A stretch of 24,552 nucleotides of DNA, from contig JBBPYC010000010.1 in NCBI GenBank assembly GCA_038200275.1, forward strand, positions 1 to 24,552. The letters run 5' to 3'. This DNA comes from JBBPYC01 sp038200275 (lineage in GTDB: Bacteria; Pseudomonadota; Gammaproteobacteria; Burkholderiales; Burkholderiaceae_C). Numbering within the stretch: position 1 is the first letter of the stretch; each line of letters begins with the position of its first letter. Positions 1-7,183 of the stretch are shown here, in pieces. Under the pieces are notes generated by a model. The model did no database searches. It had not been told where the DNA came from and saw nothing but the letters and a program-made list of their open reading frames with translations. A program made the translations under genes and the position numbers.

Positions 1-419
1 ACCCCTGCGAGATCCCCCAACTCGGCATCCGCAGCGTCGATGCGGGTGAGAAAGAACTGGTGCACGCCACCGGCATCGACATCTACGACATGCGCTTCAT
101 CGACGAGGTCGGCATGCGCCTGACGATGGTGCAGGTGCTGGCCGGCATCGATGCGAACACGCACCTGCACGTGAGCTTCGACGTCGATTTTCTGGATGCC
201 GACATCGCCCCTGGCGTGGGCACCACGGTACGCGGCGGCCCGACGTATCGTGAAGCGCAACTCTGCATGGAAATGATCGCCGACAGTGGCTGCCTGGGTT
301 CTCTCGACATCATGGAACTCAACCCCGCGCTGGACGTGCGCAACCGCACGGCCGAGATTGCGGTGGAGCTGGTGGAGAGCCTGTTTGGCAAGAGCACATT
401 GATGCGGCGTGGGGGTTGA
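1..419 (+). CDS. rocF: Arginase, C-terminal part (5' end outside window)
   Basis: Hydrolyses L-arginine to ornithine and urea with a binuclear Mn centre in the cytoplasm. The reading frame is already open at the left edge (first full codon at base 3), so only the last ~138 codons are visible. The visible part holds the ureohydrolase signature SFDVDFLDADIAPGVGT, whose two Asp residues of the DxD are metal ligands, followed by GGPTYREA and the C-terminal block LDIMELNPALDVRNRTA that is characteristic of arginases, as opposed to agmatinases. The family usually has Pro where this protein has Ala in FLDA. An internal GTG at 60 is not the true start because homology extends upstream of it. It is followed 88 bases later by queC with no evident functional link. 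Confidence 0.9.
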   Translation, partial: PCEIPQLGIRSVDAGEKELVHATGIDIYDMRFIDEVGMRLTMVQVLAGIDANTHLHVSFDVDFLDADIAPGVGTTVRGGPTYREAQLCMEMIADSGCLGSLDIMELNPALDVRNRTAEIAVELVESLFGKSTLMRRGG

Positions 420-507
420 GCGGCGCCGCTGCCGGCCCATCACTTCCCGCACCTGTTTTTAGCCGCCTTCTCCGTCAACCTCGCCGCGTCGCAATCGGCC
501 AGCCGTC

Positions 508-1320
508 ATGAACTCAAAAGCGCTCGTTCTCTTCTCCGGTGGCCAGGACTCCACCACCTGCCTGGCCTGGGCGCTGCAGCGCTACGCCCATGTCGAGACC
601 ATCGGCTTCGACTACGGCCAACGCCATGCGGTCGAACTCGAATGCCGGCAAACCGTATTGAAGCGCCTGCAAAACGAGTTTGCTGAATGGTCAGCCAAGC
701 TGGGCGAAGACCACCTGCTGGACCTTTCCGTACTCGGCCAGATCAGCGACACCGCGTTGACGCAGGACAAGGCGATCGAACTGCAGCAAAGCGGCCTGCC
801 CAACACCTTCGTGCCCGGCCGCAACCTGCTGTTCTTCACCTTCGCATCCGCCGTGGCCTACCGCCGCGGTTTGCAGGTGCTGGTTGGCGGCATGTGCGAG
901 ACCGATTATTCCGGTTATCCCGATTGCCGCGACAACACCTTGAAAGCGCTGCAAGTCGCGATGAGCCTCGGGCTGGATTCGCCGATGGTGGTCGAGACCC
1001 CACTGATGTGGCTGGACAAGGCGCAGACGTGGCGTATGGCGCAGGCGTTGGGCGGTGACAAGTTGATTGAGCTGATCCGGAAGGACACGCACACGTGCTA
1101 TCTGGGCGACCGGTCGGTGCGACACCCTTGGGGCTTTGGGTGCGGAGCTTGTCCGGCTTGCGAACTGCGGAGGCAGGGGTATCAAGCGTTTTCAGACGAA
1201 GCTGATGCGCTCGAAGAAACGGCCGACCTGCTGAAAAATCCAACCAACGCCAAACGGCTGTTGGCTGCCACCACACAGTTGAATGCTGGTCGGGGCATCG
1301 AGCGGAAACTGAACGAGTGA
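508..1320 (+). CDS. queC: 7-cyano-7-deazaguanine synthase QueC with a YefM-like C-terminal tail
   Basis: ATP-dependent conversion of 7-carboxy-7-deazaguanine to preQ0 in queuosine synthesis. The N-terminus has the PP-loop LFSGGQDSTT (residues 8-17), and the zinc site is C197 plus C212, C215 and C218 in CGACPAC. QueC proteins normally end soon after the GYQAF segment (here 224-228), giving ~220-240 residues; this one has 270. Residues 234-270, beginning LEETADLLKNPTNAKRLL, align from memory with the C-terminal, toxin-binding part of YefM antitoxins (E. coli LEETAYLLRSPANARRLM). The stop overlaps the start of a yoeB-like gene, exactly as yefM-yoeB pairs do. The simplest reading is that a deletion joined queC to the 3' part of a yefM gene. 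No clear Shine-Dalgarno precedes the ATG. The catalytic part looks intact. Confidence 0.93.
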   Translation: MNSKALVLFSGGQDSTTCLAWALQRYAHVETIGFDYGQRHAVELECRQTVLKRLQNEFAEWSAKLGEDHLLDLSVLGQISDTALTQDKAIELQQSGLPNTFVPGRNLLFFTFASAVAYRRGLQVLVGGMCETDYSGYPDCRDNTLKALQVAMSLGLDSPMVVETPLMWLDKAQTWRMAQALGGDKLIELIRKDTHTCYLGDRSVRHPWGFGCGACPACELRRQGYQAFSDEADALEETADLLKNPTNAKRLLAATTQLNAGRGIERKLNE

Positions 1321-1748
1321 AACTGATTTTCGCCGAGGGTGCCTGGGAAGACCACCTGTACTGGCAGAAGCAGGATCGGCGGATGATCGACCGCATCAAC
1401 AAGCCGATCCGCGAAACACAGTGGGAGCCATTCACCGGCATCGGCATCGGCATCAGCAAGCCCGAGCCGTTGAGACATGCGTTATCAGACTACTGGTCGC
1501 GCTGGATCGGTGATGGGCATCGGATGGTCTACAAGGTCGATGCTGATGCATTGTTGATCGCGCAATTGCGGCTCCGCTATGGATGGGTGGGGCCCGGGTG
1601 GTCAGCCACAGGCCACGACCGGCTGTTCGCTCCACGCGTCTCGCCGTTGGTTCAAAAGCTGCATGGAATCGTGCATAGGCCAGTTGGTATGGGCAAAGCT
1701 GCTGCTGAAAAATTTTGTAGTCCGCAGGCAACCCCCCCATTTGCATGA
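1317..1748 (+). CDS. yoeB: YoeB-family toxin, altered and C-terminally run-on, probably inactive
   Basis: YoeB is a ribosome-dependent mRNA endonuclease neutralised by YefM. The GTG start at 1317 overlaps the TGA of the upstream frame, the usual antitoxin-toxin arrangement. Residues 1-89 match the family: KLIFAEGAWEDHLYW at the start, then KPEPLRH and HRMVYK, which keep the catalytic Glu (E50) and Arg (R69). Three things are off. A GGCATC triplicate at 1437-1454 seems to insert about four residues (GIGIGIS) where the family has GIG before KPEPL. The C-terminal RYHY-type motif, which supplies the catalytic His, reads RLRYG, with Arg87 at the His position. The stop expected after it is missing, so the frame runs on for 54 unrelated residues to 143 in all (the family has ~85). 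Loss of the catalytic His fits survival without a complete antitoxin. Confidence 0.75.
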   Translation: MKLIFAEGAWEDHLYWQKQDRRMIDRINKPIRETQWEPFTGIGIGISKPEPLRHALSDYWSRWIGDGHRMVYKVDADALLIAQLRLRYGWVGPGWSATGHDRLFAPRVSPLVQKLHGIVHRPVGMGKAAAEKFCSPQATPPFA

Positions 1749-1848
1749 GCGATGCGCAAGCGTCGCCAATTCACCAATTTCTGCCTTTGCGTTCACTGCA
1801 ACCTGCAGTACGTTTGCAGCCAAATTCATTTTGGATGCGAGCGGTGAC

Positions 1849-3711
1849 ATGGCAACTTTGATCCCCGCGCTGGGTAGCTGCACAGCGCGCATGACTTCCG
1901 GCGAGCGCCGGCTGGCCGAACGGCTGGAGCAAAAGCTTGAAGACGACTACCTGCTTTGGTACGACGTGCCCATCGGCCCCAAGCAGACCCACCCCGACTT
2001 CGTCGTGCTGCACCCGCGCCGCGGCGCGTTGATTCTGGAGACCAAGGACTGGCGACTGGAGACCATCTGCAAGGCCACGCGGGAGTACTTTGAGATCGTG
2101 CCGAACGGGCAGCGCAAAACGGTGATGAACCCGCTGCAGCAGGCGCGCCACTGCGCCATCCAGGTCGTCAATGCGCTGGAGCGGGACCCGCAACTGGTAC
2201 AGGCCGACGGCCACCACCAAGGCAAGCTGGCCTTCCCCTGGGGCCACGGCGTGGTGTTCACCCGCATCACGCGCAAACAATTTGATGCGGCGGGCCTGGG
2301 CGAGGTGATTGAGCCACACCGCGTCATCTGCCAGGACGAAATGTTCGACGACATGGATGCAGAAGCCTTTCAGCAGCGCCTGTGGGACATGTTCCCCCAC
2401 GCCTTTGGCGGCTCCCTGTCCATGCCCCAGCTCGACCGCGTGCGCTGGCACCTGTTCCCTGAAGTGCGCGTGGGCGTGCAGGCCGCGCTGTTTGGCGACC
2501 CAAACGATGCCACCCACCCAACCGATGCGACCGACAAGCGGGCCAGCCAAGAAGCCGCCGACGAACTGCCCAGCATCCTGCGCGTGATGGACCTGCAGCA
2601 AGAGCAGCTTGCCCGCAGCCTGGGCGACGGCCACCGCGTGATCCACGGCGTGGCGGGTTCGGGCAAAACCATGATCCTCGGCTACCGCGCCGAGTACCTG
2701 GCCAGGGCCTGGACGCCCACCAGCAAACCCATCCTGATCCTCTGCTTCAACGAGCCGCTGGGCGTGCAGCTGGCCAGCGTGATCGATGCCAAAGGCTTGA
2801 GCGACCGGGTGCATGTGCGGCACTTTCACAAGTGGTGCCGTCAGCAGCTGGTGGCCTATGGGCAGACACTGCCAGCGGACCACCTGCCGATCACCGCCAA
2901 GATGATCGACATGGTGGACCGCGTCATCCGCGGGGTAGACCGCAGCCAGATCCCGAGCGGCCAATACCAGGCCTTGATGATTGATGAAGGCCACGACTTC
3001 GCACCCGAATGGCTCAAGCTCATCACCCAGATGGTGGACCCCGCTACCAACAGCCTGCTGGTGCTGTACGACGATGCGCAAAGCATTTATGAGCGCGCGC
3101 GCAGCAAGCAGTTCAGCTTCAAAAGCGTGGGCATCCAGGCGCAGGGCCGTACCACCATCCTGAAGATCAACTACCGCAACACCCGCCAGATCCTGCACAC
3201 CGCCAGCCTGGTGGCCGCCGACCTGCTGACCGCAGAAGACCAAGACGACGACGGCATTCCGCTCGTCAAACCCATCAGCTGCGGCCGCGAAGGGCAAGCC
3301 CCCGTCATCATCAAACTGCCTACCCTGCGCGACGAAGCATTTGCCATTGCCGACCACCTGGCCAGCGCTCACCAGGAAGGCTTTGCCTGGGGCGATATGG
3401 CCGTGTTGTGCGCTGACTACGACACCATGGGGCTGTGCGCCAGTGCATTGGCCCAACGCAAACTACCGCATCGCGTGCGGAAGAAGAGCGGCGACTACCG
3501 GCCCGGCGCAGATGCCATTCAGGTAATGACGATGAAGGTCAGCAAAGGGCTGGAATTCCCTGTGGTGGCGCTGCCCGGTGTGGGACACATGCCTGCGCAG
3601 GGGGAGGATGAGAAGGACGCGGCGCGGGTGTTTTATGTGGCGGCTACGCGGGCCACGCAGCGGTTGATCATGGGAGTCGGTGGGCCATCCGCTTTCGGAA
3701 ACCGCCTCTGA
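1849..3711 (+). CDS. NERD-domain UvrD/Rep-like superfamily 1 helicase
   Basis: Predicted 620-residue ATP-dependent DNA helicase with an N-terminal nuclease-related (NERD) domain. NERD region, about residues 12-150: D50 in HPDFVVL and E64-K66 in LETKD form a restriction-nuclease-like D...ExK signature. Helicase: Walker A GVAGSGKT (267-274), Walker B LMIDEGHD (376-383), the YDDAQSIYE motif (III-like), motif V MTMKVSKGLEF (from 560), and motif VI VFYVAATRA (594-602) with the arginine finger R601. The frame is open upstream to 1579, but the upstream residues look noncoding and the family-like sequence starts at the ATG at 1849, so I use that start; its ribosome site is weak. NERD-helicases are often accessory genes near restriction systems. 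Neighbours here are a toxin remnant, an HsdR relic and a Fic gene, which suggests a defence or mobile context but does not prove it. Confidence 0.88.
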   Translation: MATLIPALGSCTARMTSGERRLAERLEQKLEDDYLLWYDVPIGPKQTHPDFVVLHPRRGALILETKDWRLETICKATREYFEIVPNGQRKTVMNPLQQARHCAIQVVNALERDPQLVQADGHHQGKLAFPWGHGVVFTRITRKQFDAAGLGEVIEPHRVICQDEMFDDMDAEAFQQRLWDMFPHAFGGSLSMPQLDRVRWHLFPEVRVGVQAALFGDPNDATHPTDATDKRASQEAADELPSILRVMDLQQEQLARSLGDGHRVIHGVAGSGKTMILGYRAEYLARAWTPTSKPILILCFNEPLGVQLASVIDAKGLSDRVHVRHFHKWCRQQLVAYGQTLPADHLPITAKMIDMVDRVIRGVDRSQIPSGQYQALMIDEGHDFAPEWLKLITQMVDPATNSLLVLYDDAQSIYERARSKQFSFKSVGIQAQGRTTILKINYRNTRQILHTASLVAADLLTAEDQDDDGIPLVKPISCGREGQAPVIIKLPTLRDEAFAIADHLASAHQEGFAWGDMAVLCADYDTMGLCASALAQRKLPHRVRKKSGDYRPGADAIQVMTMKVSKGLEFPVVALPGVGHMPAQGEDEKDAARVFYVAATRATQRLIMGVGGPSAFGNRL

Positions 3712-3728
3712 TACAACATCAACCCGCC

Positions 3729-3881
3729 ATGACCGCAAGCATCTGCTCCAACTTTGACGTACTGCGTCCCTAAGAGGAGCAGCTGTGGCGACTGGGCGCG
3801 GTGGCTGAAAGGTACTTTGCGGAAGACCTCAACACCAGCCTGCTGAAGCTGTGCTGGTTCTCAAAGATATCGGCTCAGTGA
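3729..3881 (+). pseudogene. Relic of type I restriction endonuclease HsdR N-terminus
   Basis: Reading from the ATG at 3729, one frame gives SNFDVLRP, a TAA at 3771-3773, and then without frame change EEQLWRLGAVAERYFAEDL, NTSLLKL and a TGA at 3879-3881. This matches what I recall of the start of HsdR proteins (SNF-x-FL...LxxLGxLAERYFxxDPNTxLxKLRQFxELLAQ). The order and spacing are right over about 48 codons, but an in-frame nonsense codon interrupts it, the REF-type end has diverged (CWFSKISAQ), and nothing resembling the rest of HsdR follows. It is therefore a short relic and not a functional gene. It lies between the NERD helicase and the Fic gene. The assignment is from memory of the family. 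Confidence 0.55.
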
Positions 3882-3941
3882 GAACCTGCTGTTAGATGCT
3901 GACTTGGCCGCTACTGCTCAACAAAGCGCGGCGTTACCCGA

Positions 3942-3999
3942 TTTGGACAATAGCGCCACTTAATTGGCGCGATTGTCTAAATCGCGCCAAAATCGCGCC
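3942..3999. promoter_or_regulatory. Nested palindromes abutting the fic start codon (candidate operator)
   Basis: Two overlapping inverted repeats fill the 58 bases before the fic ATG. The outer one pairs TTTGGACAATAGCGCCA (3942-3958) with TGGCGCGATTGTCTAAA (3965-3981), 15 of 17 positions complementary. The inner one pairs GGCGCGATT (3966-3974) perfectly with AATCGCGCC (3980-3988). AATCGCGCC is repeated directly at 3991-3999, touching the ATG. There is no Shine-Dalgarno-like sequence in this stretch, so the transcript may be leaderless or translation may depend on an upstream start. The encoded protein has an N-terminal helix-turn-helix-like region, so autoregulation through these boxes is a reasonable inference. 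Confidence 0.55.
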
Positions 4000-5436
4000 A
4001 TGACGTCGAAAACTACGCCAGCTGCTGCCGTCATAGGTGTCGCGGCTTTGCTGCAAAGCATTCGCGACAACTCAGCCGGTTTGACGCTGGCAGAACTGCT
4101 CATGCGGCACCCGGGCGTAGCGCGCCGCACCGTCCAGCGCTGGCTGGCGCAGTCGGTCGCGAACGGGCAAATCGCGCCGCAGGGCGACGCACGGGCGCGG
4201 AGGTATCTGCCCCGAAACCTGCCGCCCGACGCTGGGCACGTGGGCAAGCCGCTTGACCAAACAGACCGCTTCCCCGCCACCATCCCGTTGTCTGCCGACA
4301 GCCGCGATGTGTTGGCGTATGTGGATCAGCCCCTGGCGGCGCGCAAACCCGTCGGCTATCAGCGGGAATTCCTGGAGTCCTACCAACCCAATGTGACTTG
4401 GTATCTGCCCGCACCGCTGCGCCGCCAGTTGCACAACATGGGACACACGGCGCAAGCAGGCGCGCCTGCTGGCACTTACAGCCGCGCGATCCTGAACCGG
4501 CTGCTGATTGACCTGTCGTGGGCGTCCAGCCAGCTGGAGGGCAACACGTATTCGCGGCTCGACACACGGGCGCTGATTGAGCACGGCCAAGCGGCACATG
4601 GCAAGGCGGCGTCAGAGACGCAGATGATCCTGAATCACAAGACCGCCATCGAGTTGTTGGTGGCCAACGTGGAGGGCGCTGAAAGCGTGGAGCAGCCAGG
4701 CGGCTTGGGCGTGGCGGGATTTGATCGCTATACGCTGATGAATTTGCACGCGGCGCTGTCTGAAAACTTGCTGCCTAATCCGGCGGATGAGGGGCGCCTC
4801 CGGCAGCACACCGTGGAGATTGGCCACAGTGTGTTCCGCCCCTTGTCGGTGCCACAGCAGATCGACGATGCGCTGACGATGCTGCTGACCAAAGCCCGCC
4901 AGATCGCCGACCCGTTCGAGCAGGCGTTTTTCATGCTGGTGCATGTGCCCTACCTGCAGCCGTTTGCAGACATCAACAAACGCACGTCACGCCTGGCTGC
5001 CAATGTGCCGCTGTTCAGGGCCAACCTGTGCCCGCTGACCTTTGTGGACGTGCCCGAGGCGGCCTACAGCCGCGCCATTCGGGGTGTGTATGAGTTGACC
5101 CGGGTGGAGTTGCTGCGCGATGTGTTCGTTTGGGCCTATGAACGCTCAACGCAAGAGTATCTGGCCATCAAGCAAGACCTGGCCGAGCCCGACCCGATCC
5201 GCTTGGCCTACCGCGACGTGATCAAGCAGACCATCCACGCGGTGGTGACGCAGCCGGATGAAGACGCCCTGCACATCATTGCCCAAGCTGTGGTCGCGCG
5301 CGTGCCCGAGCCGGACCGCGCTGCCGTGCAGTCGCTCATCGTGGATGAGCTGCGCCGTTTGCATGAGGGTGTGCTGGCACGCTATGGTTTGCGGCCTTCA
5401 GAGTTCGCAGCGTGGAAGGCACGTGCTGAAGGCTGA
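4000..5436 (+). CDS. Fic-family protein with N-terminal HTH and degenerate Fic motif
   Basis: A 478-residue protein of the large Fic/DOC family. Residues ~8-75 look like a winged helix-turn-helix (LTLAELLMRHPGVARRTVQRW). Residues 176-182 read SSQLEGN, matching the (S/T)xxxE(G/N) inhibitory helix of autoinhibited Fic AMP-transferases. The Fic core at 320-328 reads QPFADINKR where the canonical motif is HPFxx(G)N(G/K)R: the catalytic His is Gln320 and the Gly is Ile325, while Asn326, Lys327 and Arg328 remain. I recall a subfamily with LQPFxDxNKR, so this is probably inherited and not a fresh mutation. Transfer of AMP by the usual His mechanism is doubtful. The ATG at 4000 is preferred to a TTG at 3964, which lies inside the palindromes. 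Confidence 0.85.
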   Translation: MTSKTTPAAAVIGVAALLQSIRDNSAGLTLAELLMRHPGVARRTVQRWLAQSVANGQIAPQGDARARRYLPRNLPPDAGHVGKPLDQTDRFPATIPLSADSRDVLAYVDQPLAARKPVGYQREFLESYQPNVTWYLPAPLRRQLHNMGHTAQAGAPAGTYSRAILNRLLIDLSWASSQLEGNTYSRLDTRALIEHGQAAHGKAASETQMILNHKTAIELLVANVEGAESVEQPGGLGVAGFDRYTLMNLHAALSENLLPNPADEGRLRQHTVEIGHSVFRPLSVPQQIDDALTMLLTKARQIADPFEQAFFMLVHVPYLQPFADINKRTSRLAANVPLFRANLCPLTFVDVPEAAYSRAIRGVYELTRVELLRDVFVWAYERSTQEYLAIKQDLAEPDPIRLAYRDVIKQTIHAVVTQPDEDALHIIAQAVVARVPEPDRAAVQSLIVDELRRLHEGVLARYGLRPSEFAAWKARAEG

Positions 5437-5444
5437 CGCTTCTC

Positions 5445-5508
5445 TTTTGATAGCTGCATGCGCTTGCTGAATCAACGCAACAGGTCTATTTGGACCATAT
5501 TTCTATCA
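5445..5508. repeat. Comamonadaceae-type intergenic repeat, copy A
   Basis: Between the convergent fic and TPM genes lies TTTTGATAGCTGCATGCGC followed by TTGCTGAATCAACGCAACAG and then TCTATTTGGACCATATTTC. The GATAGCTGC...GCGCTT...GCGC architecture is one I associate with dispersed intergenic repeats of Comamonadaceae. A related, more degraded stretch is at 7054-7125. The identification is from memory and needs a genome-wide search. Confidence 0.4.
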
Positions 5509-5527
5509 GCGGTTCGGCGGGCAGTAC

Positions 5528-6079
5528 TTACAACAACACCGGCGCATCCGGCAGTTCATTGCTATCCGCCTGACCATCCTCAAGTGGAAACTCCCGAACC
5601 AACACCGCCGACACCTCCGCCAGCGCCGTCGTCAGCCCATCCTCATAATTACCCGCCTTCAGCGCATCCGACAGATGCGCGACCATCCCGGCCCACTCGT
5701 CCGCGCCGACCTTTCGCGCAATCCCCCGATCCGCTACTAGCTCGATCCGGTGCTCGGCCAGCAGCAGATAAATCAGCACGCCGTTTTTTTGCTCCGTGTC
5801 CCAAACCCGCAGTTTGGAAAACATCATCACGGCCCGGTCGCGCGCGTCCAGGTTCTGCCAGATGTAGCTGGCGGGCAGACCAGCTTCGACGCAGATGCGG
5901 ATTTCGCCCGAGTGGCGTTTCTCGCTGGCGGCCACTCGGCTGGTGATGCGCTCCAGCACGTCGGGCGGCAGGGCGCGCTGGCTGTCGGATTCGTCGAGCC
6001 AGCGGTGTTTGAACAGGCGCAGCCAGCGGGCTGGCTTCCTCTCGGGCGTCGGTTTTGTGGTCGTCGTTGTCGTGTTCAT
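5528..6079 (-). CDS. TPM-domain protein (cytosolic paralogue)
   Basis: A 183-residue protein of the TPM (TLP18.3/Psb32/MOLO-1) family. After a Thr-rich start (MNTTTTTTKPTPERK) it has a short basic segment (RWLRLFKHRWLDES), then the TPM domain: ITSRVAASEKRHSGEIRICVEA, FSKLRVWDTEQKNGVLIYLLLAEHRIELVADRGI and a final DGLTTALAEV helix. No signal peptide is visible, unlike its upstream neighbour. The ATG at 6079 is chosen over a TTG at 6112 that would overlap the upstream gene. It is the last gene of the lemA-TPM-TPM cluster, an arrangement common in Proteobacteria. Its biochemical activity is not established. Confidence 0.82.
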   Translation of the reverse strand: MNTTTTTTKPTPERKPARWLRLFKHRWLDESDSQRALPPDVLERITSRVAASEKRHSGEIRICVEAGLPASYIWQNLDARDRAVMMFSKLRVWDTEQKNGVLIYLLLAEHRIELVADRGIARKVGADEWAGMVAHLSDALKAGNYEDGLTTALAEVSAVLVREFPLEDGQADSNELPDAPVLL

Positions 6080-6105
6080 GATCGTGTCGTCTTGATTGGG
6101 CGCGC

Positions 6106-7053
6106 TTACCAACTGCCCGACGCGCCACCGCCGCCGAAATCACCGCCGCCGCCTGAGCCAAAGCCGCCACCGCCACCGCCACCGCCACCAAAACCGCCCC
6201 CGCCGCGCCCGAAGCCGCCGCTGCCCAGTCCGCCGCCGAGTCCACCAAGTCCACCCAGGCCTCCGGCACCGCCGAATGGCCCGCCACGCCCGCCGCCCCT
6301 TGGCCCGGCAGAGGCAAAGCCGGAAGCCAACGCGAACACACCGCCCGCCATCGCCGCCAGCACGCCGATCGCGAGGCTCGCGGTAAACAACCAAGCCAGC
6401 GCGCCAACCGCCCCGCCGGTCAAGATCGAGCCCACCTTGCGCCCGAAGATGCGGCGCAGCACCGCGCCGCCGATCGGCACGGCGAAGAACAGGAACACCG
6501 CGATGTCGAACCACTGGAAGCCACCGGCGTTCGCCGCGCGGGCATCGCGGCGCGTGGGTTCTGGCAGCGGCTCGCCATTGACCAGGCCGATGATCCGGTC
6601 GACACCGGCTTCAATGCCGCCAGCGAAGTCGCCTTGCTTGAAGCGCGGCGTGATGGCTTCTTCGATGATGCGGCTGGCGGCCAGATCAGGGATCGCACCT
6701 TCGAGCGTCTTGGCGATCGCGATGTTCACGCGCCGGTCGTTCTTCGCAACGACCATCACGACGCCGTCACCCACACCTTTGCGACCGATCTTCCAGGCGT
6801 TCGCGACGCGATTCGTGTAGCTGAAGATGTCTTCCGGCGCGGTGGTTGGCACCATCAGCACGACGATCTGGCTGCCTTTGCTCTGTTCGAATGCAGCGAG
6901 CTTGGCTTCCAGCGCCTGTCGCGCGGCTGGGTCCAGCGTGCCGGTCTGGTCCAGCACGCGCGCGGTCAGCGCGGGGACCGGCAACACGTCCTGGGCGAAG
7001 GCGCCAGACAGCAGCGTACCGCCCAGCAACAGCGCGGCCACCATAAAACGCAT
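6106..7053 (-). CDS. Secreted/membrane TPM-domain protein with Gly-rich tail (YgcG-like)
   Basis: A 315-residue protein beginning MRFMVAALLLGGTLLSGAFA, a signal peptide with a likely cut after residue 20. The TPM domain follows (LTARVLDQTGTLDPAARQAL, GSQIVVLMVPTTAPEDIFSYTNRVANAWKIG, DGVVMVVAKNDRRVNIAIAKTLEG, up to about residue 165). Two hydrophobic stretches come next (FDIAVFLFFAVPIGGAVL and ALAWLFTASLAIGVLAAMAGGVFALA). The C-terminal ~65 residues are almost pure Gly with a few Ser, Phe and Arg, typical of YgcG-type proteins. The frame is open upstream to 7173, but the ATG at 7053 starts a convincing signal peptide. It lies 130 bases downstream of lemA and is probably co-transcribed with it. 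Confidence 0.87.
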   Translation of the reverse strand: MRFMVAALLLGGTLLSGAFAQDVLPVPALTARVLDQTGTLDPAARQALEAKLAAFEQSKGSQIVVLMVPTTAPEDIFSYTNRVANAWKIGRKGVGDGVVMVVAKNDRRVNIAIAKTLEGAIPDLAASRIIEEAITPRFKQGDFAGGIEAGVDRIIGLVNGEPLPEPTRRDARAANAGGFQWFDIAVFLFFAVPIGGAVLRRIFGRKVGSILTGGAVGALAWLFTASLAIGVLAAMAGGVFALASGFASAGPRGGGRGGPFGGAGGLGGLGGLGGGLGSGGFGRGGGGFGGGGGGGGGFGSGGGGDFGGGGASGSW

Positions 7054-7125
7054 TGCTACTAAAATCGTAGCTACAAACGATGATGTCGCTAGCGCCCAAG
7101 GCGCTTTTTGCTTCAAAATTACCAT
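7054..7125. repeat. Intergenic repeat, copy B (degraded), between lemA and TPM gene
   Basis: The spacer holds GCTACTAAAATCGTAGC (an inverted repeat, 5-base arms) and then GTCGCTAGCGCCCAAGGCGC and TTTTTGCTTCAAAATTA. The GCTAGCGC...GGCGC stem and the A/T-rich flank recall the Comamonadaceae intergenic repeats and are similar in plan to copy A at 5445-5508. It could act as an RNA stem-loop within the lemA operon. Low certainty. Confidence 0.3.
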
Positions 7126-7183
7126 GCCCATCGGCTGTGTCAGCCGCCTCGGTTGACGTCGGCCTGAAGGCATACGTTGTCGG

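Noticed and set aside
1771..3456. 561-codon open frame on the minus strand
   Set aside because: It lies wholly opposite the NERD-helicase, whose motifs are clear, and its His/Gln/Val-rich composition is a shadow of that gene.
5750..6820. 356-codon Pro-rich frame on the plus strand
   Set aside because: It is the complement of the Gly-rich tail of the secreted TPM protein; the Pro runs are an artefact.
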